Part shown: piece after piece, positions 17,509 to 26,656 of the stretch
Layout: each line of letters starts with the position of its first letter
Position numbering within the stretch: position 1 is the first letter of the stretch
DNA from: 40-80 sp040394775
Lineage (GTDB): Bacteria; Bacteroidota; Bacteroidia; Flavobacteriales_D; Crocinitomicaceae
DNA: 64,000 bases
Direction: 5' to 3'
Assembly (NCBI GenBank): GCA_040394775.1
Contig: JBEBRN010000003.1
Coordinates: 14,529-78,528 of the forward strand
The notes under the pieces: generated by a model
The model's input: the letters and a program-made list of their open reading frames with translations, nothing else
The model's database searches: none
What the model was told of the DNA's origin: nothing
Made by a program: the position numbers and the translations under genes

Positions 17509-17516
17509 CAAATATA
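17509..17516 (-). promoter_or_regulatory. -7 promoter box for HYR cargo/PorP operon
   Basis: CAAATATA, the complement of TAnnTTTG, 27 bp upstream of the cargo gene start. Confidence 0.5.
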
Positions 17517-17563
17517 AATATTATGGCTTCAGTTACGAAATAAAAAAATCCATCTTTAGTTTG

Positions 17564-17571
17564 TATTTTTG
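17564..17571 (+). promoter_or_regulatory. -7 promoter box for uvrA
   Basis: TATTTTTG matches TAnnTTTG, 26 bp before the uvrA start. I see no SOS-box-like palindrome here. Confidence 0.5.
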
Positions 17572-17597
17572 TAAAAGCGATATTAAAAGGGTAGGAG

Positions 17598-20414
17598 ATG
17601 AAAGAAGAAATGGAGGATGAACAACAATACATTGAAGTTTTCGGCGCACGGGAACATAATTTGAAAAATATCGATTTAAAAATTCCACGAAATAAATTAG
17701 TCGTTTTTACGGGATTATCAGGCTCGGGTAAATCCTCTCTCGCTTTTGATACGATATTTGCCGAAGGACAACGTCGTTATATTGAAACTTTCTCTGCCTA
17801 TGCACGTCAATTTTTAGGTGGATTAGAACGTCCCGATGTGGATAAAATTGAAGGATTAAGCCCCGTTATTTCGATTGAGCAAAAAACAGTTTCGCGCTCT
17901 CCACGTTCTACCGTTGGAACCATCACAGAAATTTATGACTTTTTAAGACTTCTTTACGCTCGTGCAAGTACTGCCTATTCGTACGAAACGGGTGAACCGA
18001 TGGTGAAATATTCGGATGAACAGATTGTCCATTTAATTTTAGAAAAATACAACGGACATAAAATTGTGCTTTTAGCGCCTAGAATTAAAGGCCGAAAAGG
18101 TCATTATCGAGAGTTATTCGAGCAAATCAGAAAAATGGGTTTTGCGAAAGTACGCGTAGATGGCGAATTGATGGACATCACACCCGGCATGAAGTTGGAC
18201 CGGTATAAAATTCATGACATTGAGATTGTGATCGACCGTTTAGTGGCGAATGAAGAATCAAAAAAACGGTTATACGAAGGAATTCAAACTGCCATGAAAC
18301 ACGGAAAGAAAACGATGATGGTGATGGATTTTGAAACGAATCAATCACATTACTTCTCTCGTTTATTGATGTGTCCGACGACGGGAATTAGTTATCCCGA
18401 ACCAGAGCCTTTCCTTTTTTCATTCAATTCACCGTATGGCGCTTGTCAGACGTGTAATGGATTGGGTCAAGTAAGCGAAGTTTCCATGGATAAGATTATT
18501 CCCGACACCTCAAAAAGTATTAAAGCGGGTGGTATTATTCCTTTGGGCGAATATAAACGCACTTGGATTTTTGATAAAATCGATGGATTTCTAAATCATC
18601 ATGGGTTTAAACTGACAACACCTATTAAAGATATCGATGAAGATATTTTAAAAATCTTAATGGATGGAAATGAAGATTTGGAAAACAGCATTAATCAGAA
18701 AGTCGTCACTTTTGAAGGAATTATTAATTTCCTCATGCGCCAGGCGGATGAAGGAACAGCGGTCATTCAGCGTTGGGCACAATCGTTTATGAATGTGGTG
18801 ACGTGCCCCGATTGTGAAGGGTATCGTTTAAAGAAAGAAGCACTTTATTTTAAGATCCATGATAAACACATTGGTCAACTGGCTGAAATGGATACTGTTG
18901 AACTCAAAGATTGGTTTGACATCGTTGAGCAACATCTGTCAAAAGATCAACAAATAATTGCCAAAGAAATTTTAAAGGAAATAAAGAGCCGTATTAACTT
19001 TATTGTCAATGTGGGATTGGACTATTTGAGTTTAAATCGTTCGGCTAAAACACTTTCGGGTGGAGAAGGACAACGTATTCGACTGGCGACACAAATAGGT
19101 TCTGAATTGATGAACGTACTGTATATTTTAGACGAACCGAGTATTGGACTGCATCAACGAGATAATTCTAAATTGATTCAATCACTTAAAAATTTACGCG
19201 ATGCCGGCAATTCTATTATTGTGGTTGAACACGACCGTGAAATGATTGAAGAAGCAGATTTTATTGTCGACATTGGTCCGAAAGCAGGAATTCATGGCGG
19301 CAAGATTATCAATGCCGGAACGTTTAGCGAATTGCAATCGAATGATTCATTGACCACTAAATATCTCAAAGGTGAATTAAAAATTGAAATTCCAGCAGAA
19401 CGACGAAAAGGAAACGGTCAGTTTTTAAAACTTTTTGGTGCAACGGGACACAACTTAAAAAATGTCAACTTAGAAATTCCCTTGGGAACTTTTACGTGTA
19501 TTACTGGAGTTTCAGGAAGTGGAAAATCGTCACTCATCAATCAAACGTTGTACCCGATATTGAACGCTTATTTTTATAATGGCGTGAAGAAACCGCTTCC
19601 GTACAAAAAAATTGAAGGATTAGAACACATTGATAAAGTCATCGAAATTGACCAAACCCCAATTGGCCGCACACCGCGATCCAATCCAGCGACGTATACG
19701 AAAGTTTTTGATAAGATTCGTAGTCTTTACTCCGAACTGGCAGAATCCCAAATTAGAGGTTACAAACCGGGACGATTTTCATTCAACGTAGTTGGTGGAC
19801 GTTGCGAAACATGCAAAGGCGCAGGCGTAAAATTAATCGAGATGAACTTCTTGCCCGATGTTTATGTGAATTGCGATGAATGTAATGGAAGACGTTACAA
19901 TCGTGAAACATTGGAGATTCGTTATCGTGGAAAATCTATCGGTGATGTGTTGGACATGCCTATTTCCGATGCGGTTAAGTTTTTCGAAAATATTCCGAGT
20001 ATTCATCGCGTAGTTCAAACCTTAGATTCTGTTGGATTAGGCTACATCAAAATGGGACAAGCGAGCACCACACTTTCGGGCGGTGAAGCGCAACGTATTA
20101 AATTGTCGACAGAACTTTCCAAGAAAAGTACTGGAAAAACATTTTACATATTAGATGAACCGTCTACTGGTTTGCATTTTGAAGACATTCGTGTATTATT
20201 GGATGTGCTTCAAAGGTTGGTGAGCGAAGGCAATACTGTTTTGGTCATTGAGCATAATTTAGATATTATTAAGGTGGCCGATTACTTGGTGGATGTCGGT
20301 CCAGAAGGAGGTAGAAAAGGTGGTGAAATATTATTTTCTGGAACGCCTGAAAAGATGATTAAGAGCAAAGTACACTCGTACACAAAAGATTATTTGAAAG
20401 AAGAGTTGAAATAA
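17598..20414 (+). CDS. uvrA: UvrABC excision nuclease subunit A
   Basis: A 938-residue protein, normal length for UvrA, the damage-sensing ATPase of nucleotide excision repair. The first ATPase half has the P-loop GLSGSGKSS near residue 38 and signature LSGGEGQRIRLA. The second has GVSGSGKSS near residue 638 and LSGGEAQRIKLS, with Walker B segments ILDEPSIGLH and ILDEPSTGLH. Zinc-finger cysteines are seen at CQTCNG (first) and CETCKG with CDECNG (second). The insertion domain that binds UvrB lies in between. The start at ATG 17598 is preceded by GGGTAGGAG, a rare good ribosome-binding site in this window. Some genomes have several uvrA copies; this one looks fully intact. Confidence 0.98.
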   Translation: MKEEMEDEQQYIEVFGAREHNLKNIDLKIPRNKLVVFTGLSGSGKSSLAFDTIFAEGQRRYIETFSAYARQFLGGLERPDVDKIEGLSPVISIEQKTVSRSPRSTVGTITEIYDFLRLLYARASTAYSYETGEPMVKYSDEQIVHLILEKYNGHKIVLLAPRIKGRKGHYRELFEQIRKMGFAKVRVDGELMDITPGMKLDRYKIHDIEIVIDRLVANEESKKRLYEGIQTAMKHGKKTMMVMDFETNQSHYFSRLLMCPTTGISYPEPEPFLFSFNSPYGACQTCNGLGQVSEVSMDKIIPDTSKSIKAGGIIPLGEYKRTWIFDKIDGFLNHHGFKLTTPIKDIDEDILKILMDGNEDLENSINQKVVTFEGIINFLMRQADEGTAVIQRWAQSFMNVVTCPDCEGYRLKKEALYFKIHDKHIGQLAEMDTVELKDWFDIVEQHLSKDQQIIAKEILKEIKSRINFIVNVGLDYLSLNRSAKTLSGGEGQRIRLATQIGSELMNVLYILDEPSIGLHQRDNSKLIQSLKNLRDAGNSIIVVEHDREMIEEADFIVDIGPKAGIHGGKIINAGTFSELQSNDSLTTKYLKGELKIEIPAERRKGNGQFLKLFGATGHNLKNVNLEIPLGTFTCITGVSGSGKSSLINQTLYPILNAYFYNGVKKPLPYKKIEGLEHIDKVIEIDQTPIGRTPRSNPATYTKVFDKIRSLYSELAESQIRGYKPGRFSFNVVGGRCETCKGAGVKLIEMNFLPDVYVNCDECNGRRYNRETLEIRYRGKSIGDVLDMPISDAVKFFENIPSIHRVVQTLDSVGLGYIKMGQASTTLSGGEAQRIKLSTELSKKSTGKTFYILDEPSTGLHFEDIRVLLDVLQRLVSEGNTVLVIEHNLDIIKVADYLVDVGPEGGRKGGEILFSGTPEKMIKSKVHSYTKDYLKEELK

Positions 20415-20416
20415 AA

Positions 20417-20442
20417 AAGCACCTACATTTCTGTAAGTGCTT
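20417..20442. terminator. Terminator between convergent uvrA and tRNA
   Basis: AAGCAC (20417-20422) pairs with GTGCTT (20437-20442), with inner TACA/TGTA pairing. The minus-strand side ends in TTTTTT, suiting the tRNA. It may serve uvrA too. Confidence 0.7.
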
Positions 20443-20452
20443 GATTTAGAAG

Positions 20453-20526
20453 TGGTCCCACTAGGATTTGAACCTAGGACCACCTGATTATGAGTCAGGT
20501 GCTCTAACCAACTGAGCTATAGGACC
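20453..20526 (-). tRNA. tRNA with CAU anticodon, probably tRNA-Ile2
   Basis: A 74-nt cloverleaf on the minus strand. The acceptor stem is GGTCCTA with TGGGACC. The D arm reads GCTCAGTTGGTTAGAGC. The anticodon stem is CCTGA/TCAGG around the loop CTCATAA, and the T arm is CTAGG-TTCAAAT-CCTAG. The discriminator base is A and CCA is not encoded. CAU could be elongator Met, initiator or lysidine-modified Ile2. The 5' G-C pair and D arm exclude a typical initiator. The C4-G69 and C5-G68 pairs favour Ile2, the TilS substrate, which reads AUA after modification. Confidence 0.85.
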
Positions 20527-20551
20527 AAGATTTAAAAAATCTTTTGGTGTG

Positions 20552-20559
20552 CAAATATA
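20552..20559 (-). promoter_or_regulatory. -7 promoter box for tRNA
   Basis: CAAATATA, the complement of TAnnTTTG, 25 bp upstream of the tRNA 5' end. Confidence 0.5.
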
Positions 20560-20604
20560 CAAATAGGATTAAAAATAGCAACGAATCCAATTAATTTGTT
20601 TGAA

Positions 20605-21687
20605 TTAATCTTTTTTAGAACTTTTAAAGCGCTGCGTAATAGTGAATAAAATGACAAACACGCTAATTGTGAAAATCGGTCCAATTATAAAAGGATAATA
20701 CACCGCATTGCCTTTTGAGAAAAACATAAAAGTACTCATCACAAAGGATATAGCAGATATTGCCAAAAATACATACCATACCTGTAAATCCTTTAACCCG
20801 GCATATACTAAATGGTGTGTCGTATGATCTTTTCCTCCAACCATCGGTGACTGACCTCTTCTCAAACGATTGATAATAACAGTCAATGTATCGGCGAAGG
20901 CAGGTGTAAAGGCAACAAAACAAATTAATAATCCATTTATAGGAGATGCTTCATAATATTGAGTGGCGCCATTCCAAAGATACTTCACGGAATAAAATGC
21001 CACAAAGAAGGCAATAAACTGACTGCCTGCATCACCCATAAAAATCTTAGATGGATGAATGTTGTAGTAGAGGAATCCGATTAATCCACCAATTTGCGCA
21101 ATTAATATAATAACCCAAATATCAATGATATAGCCGTCAAAATAGAATTTGATGGACAAACACGAAAGTAAAATGAATGTTACTACTGTTGCTGTAATAC
21201 CATCCATGTTGTCCAACATATTTAAGGAATTCATCAGAATTATCACCCATAAAACGGTGATTGCTTGGTTGACAATTACGTATGATGTTAAGTCAATATT
21301 GACACCAAAGAAGGAAATGATTAGACCACACGAAATTTGAGCGAATAATTTCAATAAAGGCTTCGTGTTATAGGCGTCATCAGCGAGTCCCATTCCAAAA
21401 GAGAGAATACCGCCAAGTAACAATCCGATAAATTCTTTATTAGAGAAAATATCTTCTTTTTCAGAATAAAAAATAGCATACGCTAAAAAAGTAAAGAAAA
21501 AAACAATAAAAAAACTGACGCCACCAAGAGAGGGTTTAGATTGATTACTCCATCGCACCATAACATCATTTTTATTCCGTATTCCTAAGGTGGTAGAGAA
21601 CTGTAATAGTAGTTTGTTAGCAATAAGGGCAATAAGAATGCCTGCTAAAAAAAAACCACCGTAATTTATTAAGATAGATATTTCCAT
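20605..21687 (-). CDS. Undecaprenyl-phosphate sugar-1-phosphate transferase (WecA/TagO/MraY family)
   Basis: A 360-residue inner-membrane protein with about ten helices. Family motifs are clear: SKPSLGGVSFF near residue 52, the aspartate pair in GLADDAYNT, NMLDNMDGI, the FMGDAGSQF loop, and the histidine motif HTTHHLVYAG. These place it among the polyprenyl-phosphate N-acetylhexosamine-1-phosphate transferases that load the first sugar on undecaprenyl phosphate for O-antigen or exopolysaccharide. It is the last gene of the minus-strand EPS operon, 18 bp after rfbC, and is probably the initiating enzyme. MraY itself is less likely outside a murein cluster. Confidence 0.9.
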   Translation of the reverse strand: MEISILINYGGFFLAGILIALIANKLLLQFSTTLGIRNKNDVMVRWSNQSKPSLGGVSFFIVFFFTFLAYAIFYSEKEDIFSNKEFIGLLLGGILSFGMGLADDAYNTKPLLKLFAQISCGLIISFFGVNIDLTSYVIVNQAITVLWVIILMNSLNMLDNMDGITATVVTFILLSCLSIKFYFDGYIIDIWVIILIAQIGGLIGFLYYNIHPSKIFMGDAGSQFIAFFVAFYSVKYLWNGATQYYEASPINGLLICFVAFTPAFADTLTVIINRLRRGQSPMVGGKDHTTHHLVYAGLKDLQVWYVFLAISAISFVMSTFMFFSKGNAVYYPFIIGPIFTISVFVILFTITQRFKSSKKD

Positions 21688-21705
21688 CGTGGATGCTGCT
21701 TGTTT

Positions 21706-22251
21706 TTAAAAAGGAGATGCGAAATTAGCTAAAAATGGCAAATCCTTATCTTTACTATTTACAATTTCATTAGCGACTTGCCAATCGATAGATAGTTCTG
21801 GATCATCAAATCGAATTCCCATTTCAGCACTTGGATTGTAGTAATTAGTACATTTATAGGAGAAAATAGTATCCTCTTCTAACACAGAGAAACCATGTGC
21901 AAATCCTTCTGGAATCCAGAATTGGCAACCATTTTCTGCAGATAGGAGGACTTCAACATGTTGACCGTATGTGGGTGAGTTTTTTCGAATATCAACAGCA
22001 ACATCTATAACTGATCCTTTTAATACACGTACTAATTTTCCTTGTCCAAAAGGAGGGGCTTGTAAATGCAATCCTCTGACTACACCTATCTTAGATACAG
22101 AGACATTGTCTTGTACGAATGAAAGGTTGGTGCCTAAAATTTCATTTAATTGTTTCTGATTATAACTTTCAAAGAAATATCCTCTTTCATCTTTAAATTG
22201 TCTTGCTGTTATTAATGCCAGTCCTTCTATTGCAAATCTTTCTACACTCAT
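21706..22251 (-). CDS. rfbC: dTDP-4-dehydrorhamnose 3,5-epimerase
   Basis: A 181-residue cupin enzyme of normal length that converts dTDP-4-keto-6-deoxyglucose to the L-sugar precursor. The catalytic base H62 lies in VVRGLHLQ, and a tyrosine near Y132 (FSYKCTNYY) matches the acid position. The N-terminal FKDERGYFFESY is the substrate-binding signature. It overlaps the stop of the upstream autokinase gene by 4 bp (translational coupling). Its pathway partner rfbA is at 33-34 kb; rfbB and rfbD are not in the window. Confidence 0.95.
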   Translation of the reverse strand: MSVERFAIEGLALITARQFKDERGYFFESYNQKQLNEILGTNLSFVQDNVSVSKIGVVRGLHLQAPPFGQGKLVRVLKGSVIDVAVDIRKNSPTYGQHVEVLLSAENGCQFWIPEGFAHGFSVLEEDTIFSYKCTNYYNPSAEMGIRFDDPELSIDWQVANEIVNSKDKDLPFLANFASPF

Positions 22252-24587
22252 TCTTCTTCGTCGATATAATAATTTTTTACATAGTAGCTATTTCTTCCAT
22301 AGGAGCCATAAATGGATCCACTGTTGTTTTTAACACCATTAAGAACTACGTTAATTGATTTTAGCTTTAATAAACGAATAATTTCACTAGTTTGTCTAGT
22401 GTACTCTCGTTTTGAATACCCTGCTCTGAAAACATAAATCGGGACATCTACTTTTGACATAATAGGAATACCATCCGAAACAATTCCTACTGGCGGTGTA
22501 TCCATGATAATAACGTCATAGCGTTGACTTAACTCAACGATGAGCTTGTCAAATTCGGCTTTTAAAATTAACTCACTTGGATTTGGAGGTATAGTACCTG
22601 CGGTCATTAAATCCAAATTCTCTATTTCCGTATGTTTGATGCATTCGTCTAAGGTATTTTGATTGGCTAGATAATTTGAAGCACCAGTAATATTAGTGGT
22701 ATTAAACCCAAGATGAATTTTCGGCTTCCGTAAATCTAAATCAATTAAAATTACTTTTTTACCAGAGTGAGCAATAATTGCGGCAAGATTTAATGTAACG
22801 AATGTTTTTCCTTCTCCAGAAACTGTTGAAGAGACAGAAATAGTTTTGTAATTAGAATTTATAAATTGAATATTTGAGCGAAGATTTCTTAGAATTTCCG
22901 ATAATCTTGTTGCCTTGTTCTTCTTCACTTTTATCAGTGAGTGTTCAGAACTCATAGTTACCTGAGGAATCTCTCCAATAATATTTACTTTTCCATGAAG
23001 GAGTAGCTCAATATCTTTTATAGTATCTATTATATTATAAAAGATATACTTAACTGCAAGTATGATAAGTCCAATAACTATTCCTAAGAAAGCACATAAC
23101 GTATAAATCATTGTTGTGTTTGGCTTTATAGGAGATGAATTTACGGTAGCTTTACTTAAGACTCTACTACTTGGCTGATAACCTGCGTTTGAAATAGCAT
23201 ATTGTGTTTTCTTTTCCATCAACATCGAATAGTATTTAGCGTACAATTCCTCGGTTGATTTCAATCGTGTAAATTCAATTTTCTTTTCAGGCATCAATAA
23301 ATAATCTGCTTCTAATGAAGCTTTCTTGTCTTTAGACAATTGATAGGAACGTTCTAGTTTACTCACTAAAATCTCAATGGATTTTTTGACCTCATTAATT
23401 TTTTGATGAATTAATTTTTCTTTGTTAATTATTTCAGGATTGCTTTTTTGAACTTGCGTTAATAATTGGTCTCTGTCTGCTATAATTTTTTTAAGATCCT
23501 CAATCTGCCCTCCTATTGTACCTGAATATCTCTCATTTTGTACCTCAATCAGAATGATTTCTAACTGACTTTCACTCACAACGGAATTGATTCTTGATTT
23601 AATACTCTTAAGAATAGACAATCTATTACTCAGCTGAAAAAGATTATCATCTAAGGTATCTAATTTTTGAATTAATTGTTCTGCAGCATTATCAGGGTTA
23701 TTTAATTTATTTCTTTGTTGGAAAAACACGATACTATCTCGGGCTATATTTAACTCTTTCGATAATGAGTCGAGTTGATTATTTAAAAAATTAATGACGT
23801 TTTCAGCACTTTTTTTCTTTAATAATTCATCAAAAACAAAGAACTCTTCGACTACTGCGCTAACAACATCATGTGCTAAGCTAGCATTATCAGATTCAAA
23901 TCGTATATCAATCGTTTGTGCTTCTTGATTGACAGGTACAATTTTCAAGCTAGGACCAAATTGAGTTGTTAGTGAACCTATATTCTTAATAACAAAGTAA
24001 ATATTTCCCTCACGAATAGGTTCAAAAAATCCAGTATTACAATCTAATATTAGCTCAAAATGTGGTGTAATAATTTTTTCTCCAATGGAAAATGGAATCG
24101 AATAGACTTTTCCAGCAAGCTCATAGTGGACGGAGAGATTCTTAGTGTCTTTATTGTTATAAGTTATACTGATTTTTCTCTCAATTATTGTTGAGTCTTT
24201 TATAGTCAAATCTTTATAGCAAAGTGAATTTCCACCATAAATTTGACTAGTGATAACATTTCCCTTATTAAAGAAACAAACATCCAGATTTAACCTATTT
24301 ATGGCACTTTCAAGAAGAACCGGAGATTTTAAAAGCTCAATATTGGATGATAGTATGCTTTTTGTATTATTAATATTTTCAATTTCTAAAATCTGTTTTC
24401 CTTGATCGTCATTTTGAATTTGTATGACAGCACTAGACTCATAAACAGGTTTAGTATATCTAAGATAGATAAAACCTAAGGTAAGGAAGATTGCAGGAAT
24501 GATAATCAACCAATACCAATGGCGTTTAAGAATTGTTTTGAGTATCTGGGGGTTAAACTCTTTGTTGATATGACTGTAGTTTTTCAA
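22248..24587 (-). CDS. Wzc-like polysaccharide co-polymerase and tyrosine autokinase
   Basis: A 779-residue inner-membrane protein of the fused Wzz/BY-kinase type. TM1 is at about 25-47 and TM2 at about 493-515. Between them is a periplasmic Wzz domain and a long coiled coil (about 270-450). The cytoplasmic kinase has the P-loop VSGEGKTF near 587-593, Walker A' ILIDLDLRKPK and Walker B VIIMDTPPVG. The C-terminus is tyrosine-rich (IYGSYGRNSYYVKNYYIDEEE), the usual autophosphorylation cluster. It controls chain length and export of polysaccharide with the Wza-like protein. No cognate tyrosine phosphatase gene is adjacent. Confidence 0.95.
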   Translation of the reverse strand: MKNYSHINKEFNPQILKTILKRHWYWLIIIPAIFLTLGFIYLRYTKPVYESSAVIQIQNDDQGKQILEIENINNTKSILSSNIELLKSPVLLESAINRLNLDVCFFNKGNVITSQIYGGNSLCYKDLTIKDSTIIERKISITYNNKDTKNLSVHYELAGKVYSIPFSIGEKIITPHFELILDCNTGFFEPIREGNIYFVIKNIGSLTTQFGPSLKIVPVNQEAQTIDIRFESDNASLAHDVVSAVVEEFFVFDELLKKKSAENVINFLNNQLDSLSKELNIARDSIVFFQQRNKLNNPDNAAEQLIQKLDTLDDNLFQLSNRLSILKSIKSRINSVVSESQLEIILIEVQNERYSGTIGGQIEDLKKIIADRDQLLTQVQKSNPEIINKEKLIHQKINEVKKSIEILVSKLERSYQLSKDKKASLEADYLLMPEKKIEFTRLKSTEELYAKYYSMLMEKKTQYAISNAGYQPSSRVLSKATVNSSPIKPNTTMIYTLCAFLGIVIGLIILAVKYIFYNIIDTIKDIELLLHGKVNIIGEIPQVTMSSEHSLIKVKKNKATRLSEILRNLRSNIQFINSNYKTISVSSTVSGEGKTFVTLNLAAIIAHSGKKVILIDLDLRKPKIHLGFNTTNITGASNYLANQNTLDECIKHTEIENLDLMTAGTIPPNPSELILKAEFDKLIVELSQRYDVIIMDTPPVGIVSDGIPIMSKVDVPIYVFRAGYSKREYTRQTSEIIRLLKLKSINVVLNGVKNNSGSIYGSYGRNSYYVKNYYIDEEE

Positions 24588-24593
24588 AGTAGT

Positions 24594-25391
24594 TTATTTG
24601 AAGTAATTGATAAATAATAACAACGACGTTACAAAAGAGAAGAATGGTGTTGCTTGTTGGAGTGCTTCACGCATCACTCTTGGGTTTGGTTCTACATAAA
24701 TATAATCGTTTCCTTGTACGATGATGTCTGCATACGCTAATCCATCTAATGTAGAAAGATCTATAGGAACAATCATTCGCTTATTATTTACATAGCGCAT
24801 TAATTTGACCGATTTCGCTTTCCCTCGTTGTGAAATACCTCCTGCCTCTGCAAGAACCTGCATTAGGCGCGTGTTGTTATTACTAAGATAAACGACTTTT
24901 GCATCTCCACCTCCTCCAGGAAATACAATCACACGTTTATTAACGACTTTCACAATGATAAAAGGATCAATATAAAATTCCGAAAATCGAGCTTTCAGTG
25001 TATCTTCTGTTTGTTTGATAGTTAAACCATTTAGCCGTACTTCACCAATCAATGGCAAGTTGACAAAACCGTCTGTGCGAATTGTGTATTCCATTTTGTT
25101 AGATGTCCCACCTGAAGAAGTATTGCTCTGAGCAGTGTTCGTCATGTTTTCAATTATTTGCTTCCCGTCATTAGGTGAAACGGTAAGAGTTATTCTATCA
25201 TCTATTGTTAATCGATAATCCTCTTCTCTTTCACGTGGTAATGAATCAGGGCTGACGATTTCATAATATTTTGATTGCTTGTTTGAATTATCTCCTTTGG
25301 GTGAACGAAACATAATATCGCTGTTAATTCCACATGAACTAAGTGATATCAGTAAGGTTAGAATATATAGTATATGTTTGTATTTTAGCAC
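24594..25391 (-). CDS. Wza-like polysaccharide export lipoprotein
   Basis: A 265-residue outer-membrane export protein. The lipobox is LISLSSC. A Poly_export domain follows, with YRLTIDDRITLTV, then YTIRTDGFVNLPLIGEV and a SLBB-type segment (VYLSNNNTRLMQVLAEAGG). A hydrophobic C-terminal stretch (FFSFVTSLLLFINYF) could be the membrane-spanning helix. It forms the outer-membrane channel for capsule or exopolysaccharide. It ends 6 bp before the autokinase gene and overlaps the upstream glycosyltransferase gene by 7 bp, so the genes are an operon. Confidence 0.93.
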   Translation of the reverse strand: MLKYKHILYILTLLISLSSCGINSDIMFRSPKGDNSNKQSKYYEIVSPDSLPREREEDYRLTIDDRITLTVSPNDGKQIIENMTNTAQSNTSSGGTSNKMEYTIRTDGFVNLPLIGEVRLNGLTIKQTEDTLKARFSEFYIDPFIIVKVVNKRVIVFPGGGGDAKVVYLSNNNTRLMQVLAEAGGISQRGKAKSVKLMRYVNNKRMIVPIDLSTLDGLAYADIIVQGNDYIYVEPNPRVMREALQQATPFFSFVTSLLLFINYFK

Positions 25392-26563
25392 TTTATACCT
25401 TTTGTTTTTAATAATTTTCGATAATACGCTTCAGTGTCTTTCACTAAACGGGTATAATGGAATTTATCCTTTACGTAACTCCAACCATTTTGTGACATTT
25501 TTTCTCGAATTTCTTTATTTTTAATCAAAAATAACAATTTTTCAACGAATGCACTTTGACTTTCAACAATATATCCCGTATTGCCTTCGTCAACAATATC
25601 TTTCACACCACCTACATTGGTAGAAATCACGGGGACACCTGCTGCCTGGGCCTCTATTAGACTAACGGGTGTCCCTTCATTTTTAGAGGTGAGACACATA
25701 ATATCCATTCCTGCATTAAAGGAAGGAATATCTTTAATCCATGAAGTCATAAGAATAGGTTGGCTTTCATACTTTTCGTTAATTAGCGTAACTCTTTTTT
25801 CAATTATTTCTTTTAGTTCTCCATCTCCAACAATAAAAAACTTCACACTGCAAGGATCAACTGCTTGAAGGATTTCTTCTACCACATCTAAAAAGAAGGT
25901 GTGATTTTTAATCGGCGCCAACCTACCAACGATAGCGATGGCTGTTTGATTATCTGTTAGATTATATTTAGATCTTGTCTCAACTCTTTTTAAAGGAGCA
26001 TTTAAATGAAATTTCTCTAAGTCGAAACCTAAAGGAATGACTTGAATTTTATCTGTCTTGCAGATTTTAAAATCTCCAGCTAATTCTTTCTTTTGTTCAT
26101 TACTAATCGCAACAATACCTGTTGATATATGCGCCAAGTATCTTTCAATAATTTTAAAGATGTAGGATTTTGATTTACCAAAGTAGGAGTGAAATACATG
26201 TCCATGAAATGTATGAACAATAACAGGAACGTTACATGATTTTGCTGCTCTACGTCCTATAGCTCCAGCTTTTGCGGCGTGTGTATGAACGATGTCAGGT
26301 TTAAATTCCTCGATTATCTTTTTTATTCTTCGATAAGCTTCTGAATCTGATTTAAAATTGGGTGTGCGTTTTAACTCCGGAATCAATAGCGGGTCAACAC
26401 CGTATTCTTTTAAGATATACAATGAGTCAGCTTCTCCTTCTTCGGGCAGTCCACCAATTAATAACGTCTCGAACTCATCTGAAAGGTAACGAGTTAGAAA
26501 AGTAGCATTATAAGTGGGTCCGCCAATATTAAAACGGTTAACAATTCGTAAAATTCTTATCAT
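25385..26563 (-). CDS. GT4-family glycosyltransferase
   Basis: A 392-residue cytoplasmic GT-B enzyme. It opens with RIVNRFNIGGPTYNATFL, the glycine-rich acceptor loop, and has VHTHAAKAGAIGRRAA and HTFHGHVFHSYF in the N-terminal domain. The nucleotide-sugar half holds VGRLAPIKNH, the EAQAAGVPVISTNVGGVKDIV segment and the EX7E-type ENEGTPVSLIE region. It should transfer a sugar to the growing lipid-linked repeat unit. It is first in the EPS operon, with a -7 box 20 bp upstream. Donor and acceptor are not predictable. Confidence 0.93.
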   Translation of the reverse strand: MIRILRIVNRFNIGGPTYNATFLTRYLSDEFETLLIGGLPEEGEADSLYILKEYGVDPLLIPELKRTPNFKSDSEAYRRIKKIIEEFKPDIVHTHAAKAGAIGRRAAKSCNVPVIVHTFHGHVFHSYFGKSKSYIFKIIERYLAHISTGIVAISNEQKKELAGDFKICKTDKIQVIPLGFDLEKFHLNAPLKRVETRSKYNLTDNQTAIAIVGRLAPIKNHTFFLDVVEEILQAVDPCSVKFFIVGDGELKEIIEKRVTLINEKYESQPILMTSWIKDIPSFNAGMDIMCLTSKNEGTPVSLIEAQAAGVPVISTNVGGVKDIVDEGNTGYIVESQSAFVEKLLFLIKNKEIREKMSQNGWSYVKDKFHYTRLVKDTEAYYRKLLKTKGIKC

Positions 26564-26582
26564 TAGCGGATATTTGGCTGTA

Positions 26583-26590
26583 CAAAGTTA
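26583..26590 (-). promoter_or_regulatory. -7 promoter box of EPS operon
   Basis: CAAAGTTA, the complement of TAnnTTTG, 20 bp upstream of the glycosyltransferase gene. A CAA at 26611-26613 fits a -33 element at 20-bp spacing. Confidence 0.55.
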
Positions 26591-26599
26591 ATTGTTTTA

Positions 26600-26607
26600 T
26601 AACTTTG
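26600..26607 (+). promoter_or_regulatory. -7 promoter box of PBP4 gene
   Basis: TAACTTTG, with a TTG at 26574-26576 as a possible -33 element at 23-bp spacing. It overlaps the opposing EPS promoter. Confidence 0.55.
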
Positions 26608-26656
26608 CATCAACAAAATGAAGGATTTAATCTCCTAAAAATCAAATGCCTTTTAA

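Noticed and set aside
20605..21687. MraY in a murein operon
   Set aside because: Neighbours are EPS genes, and a WecA/TagO-type initiating transferase fits better.
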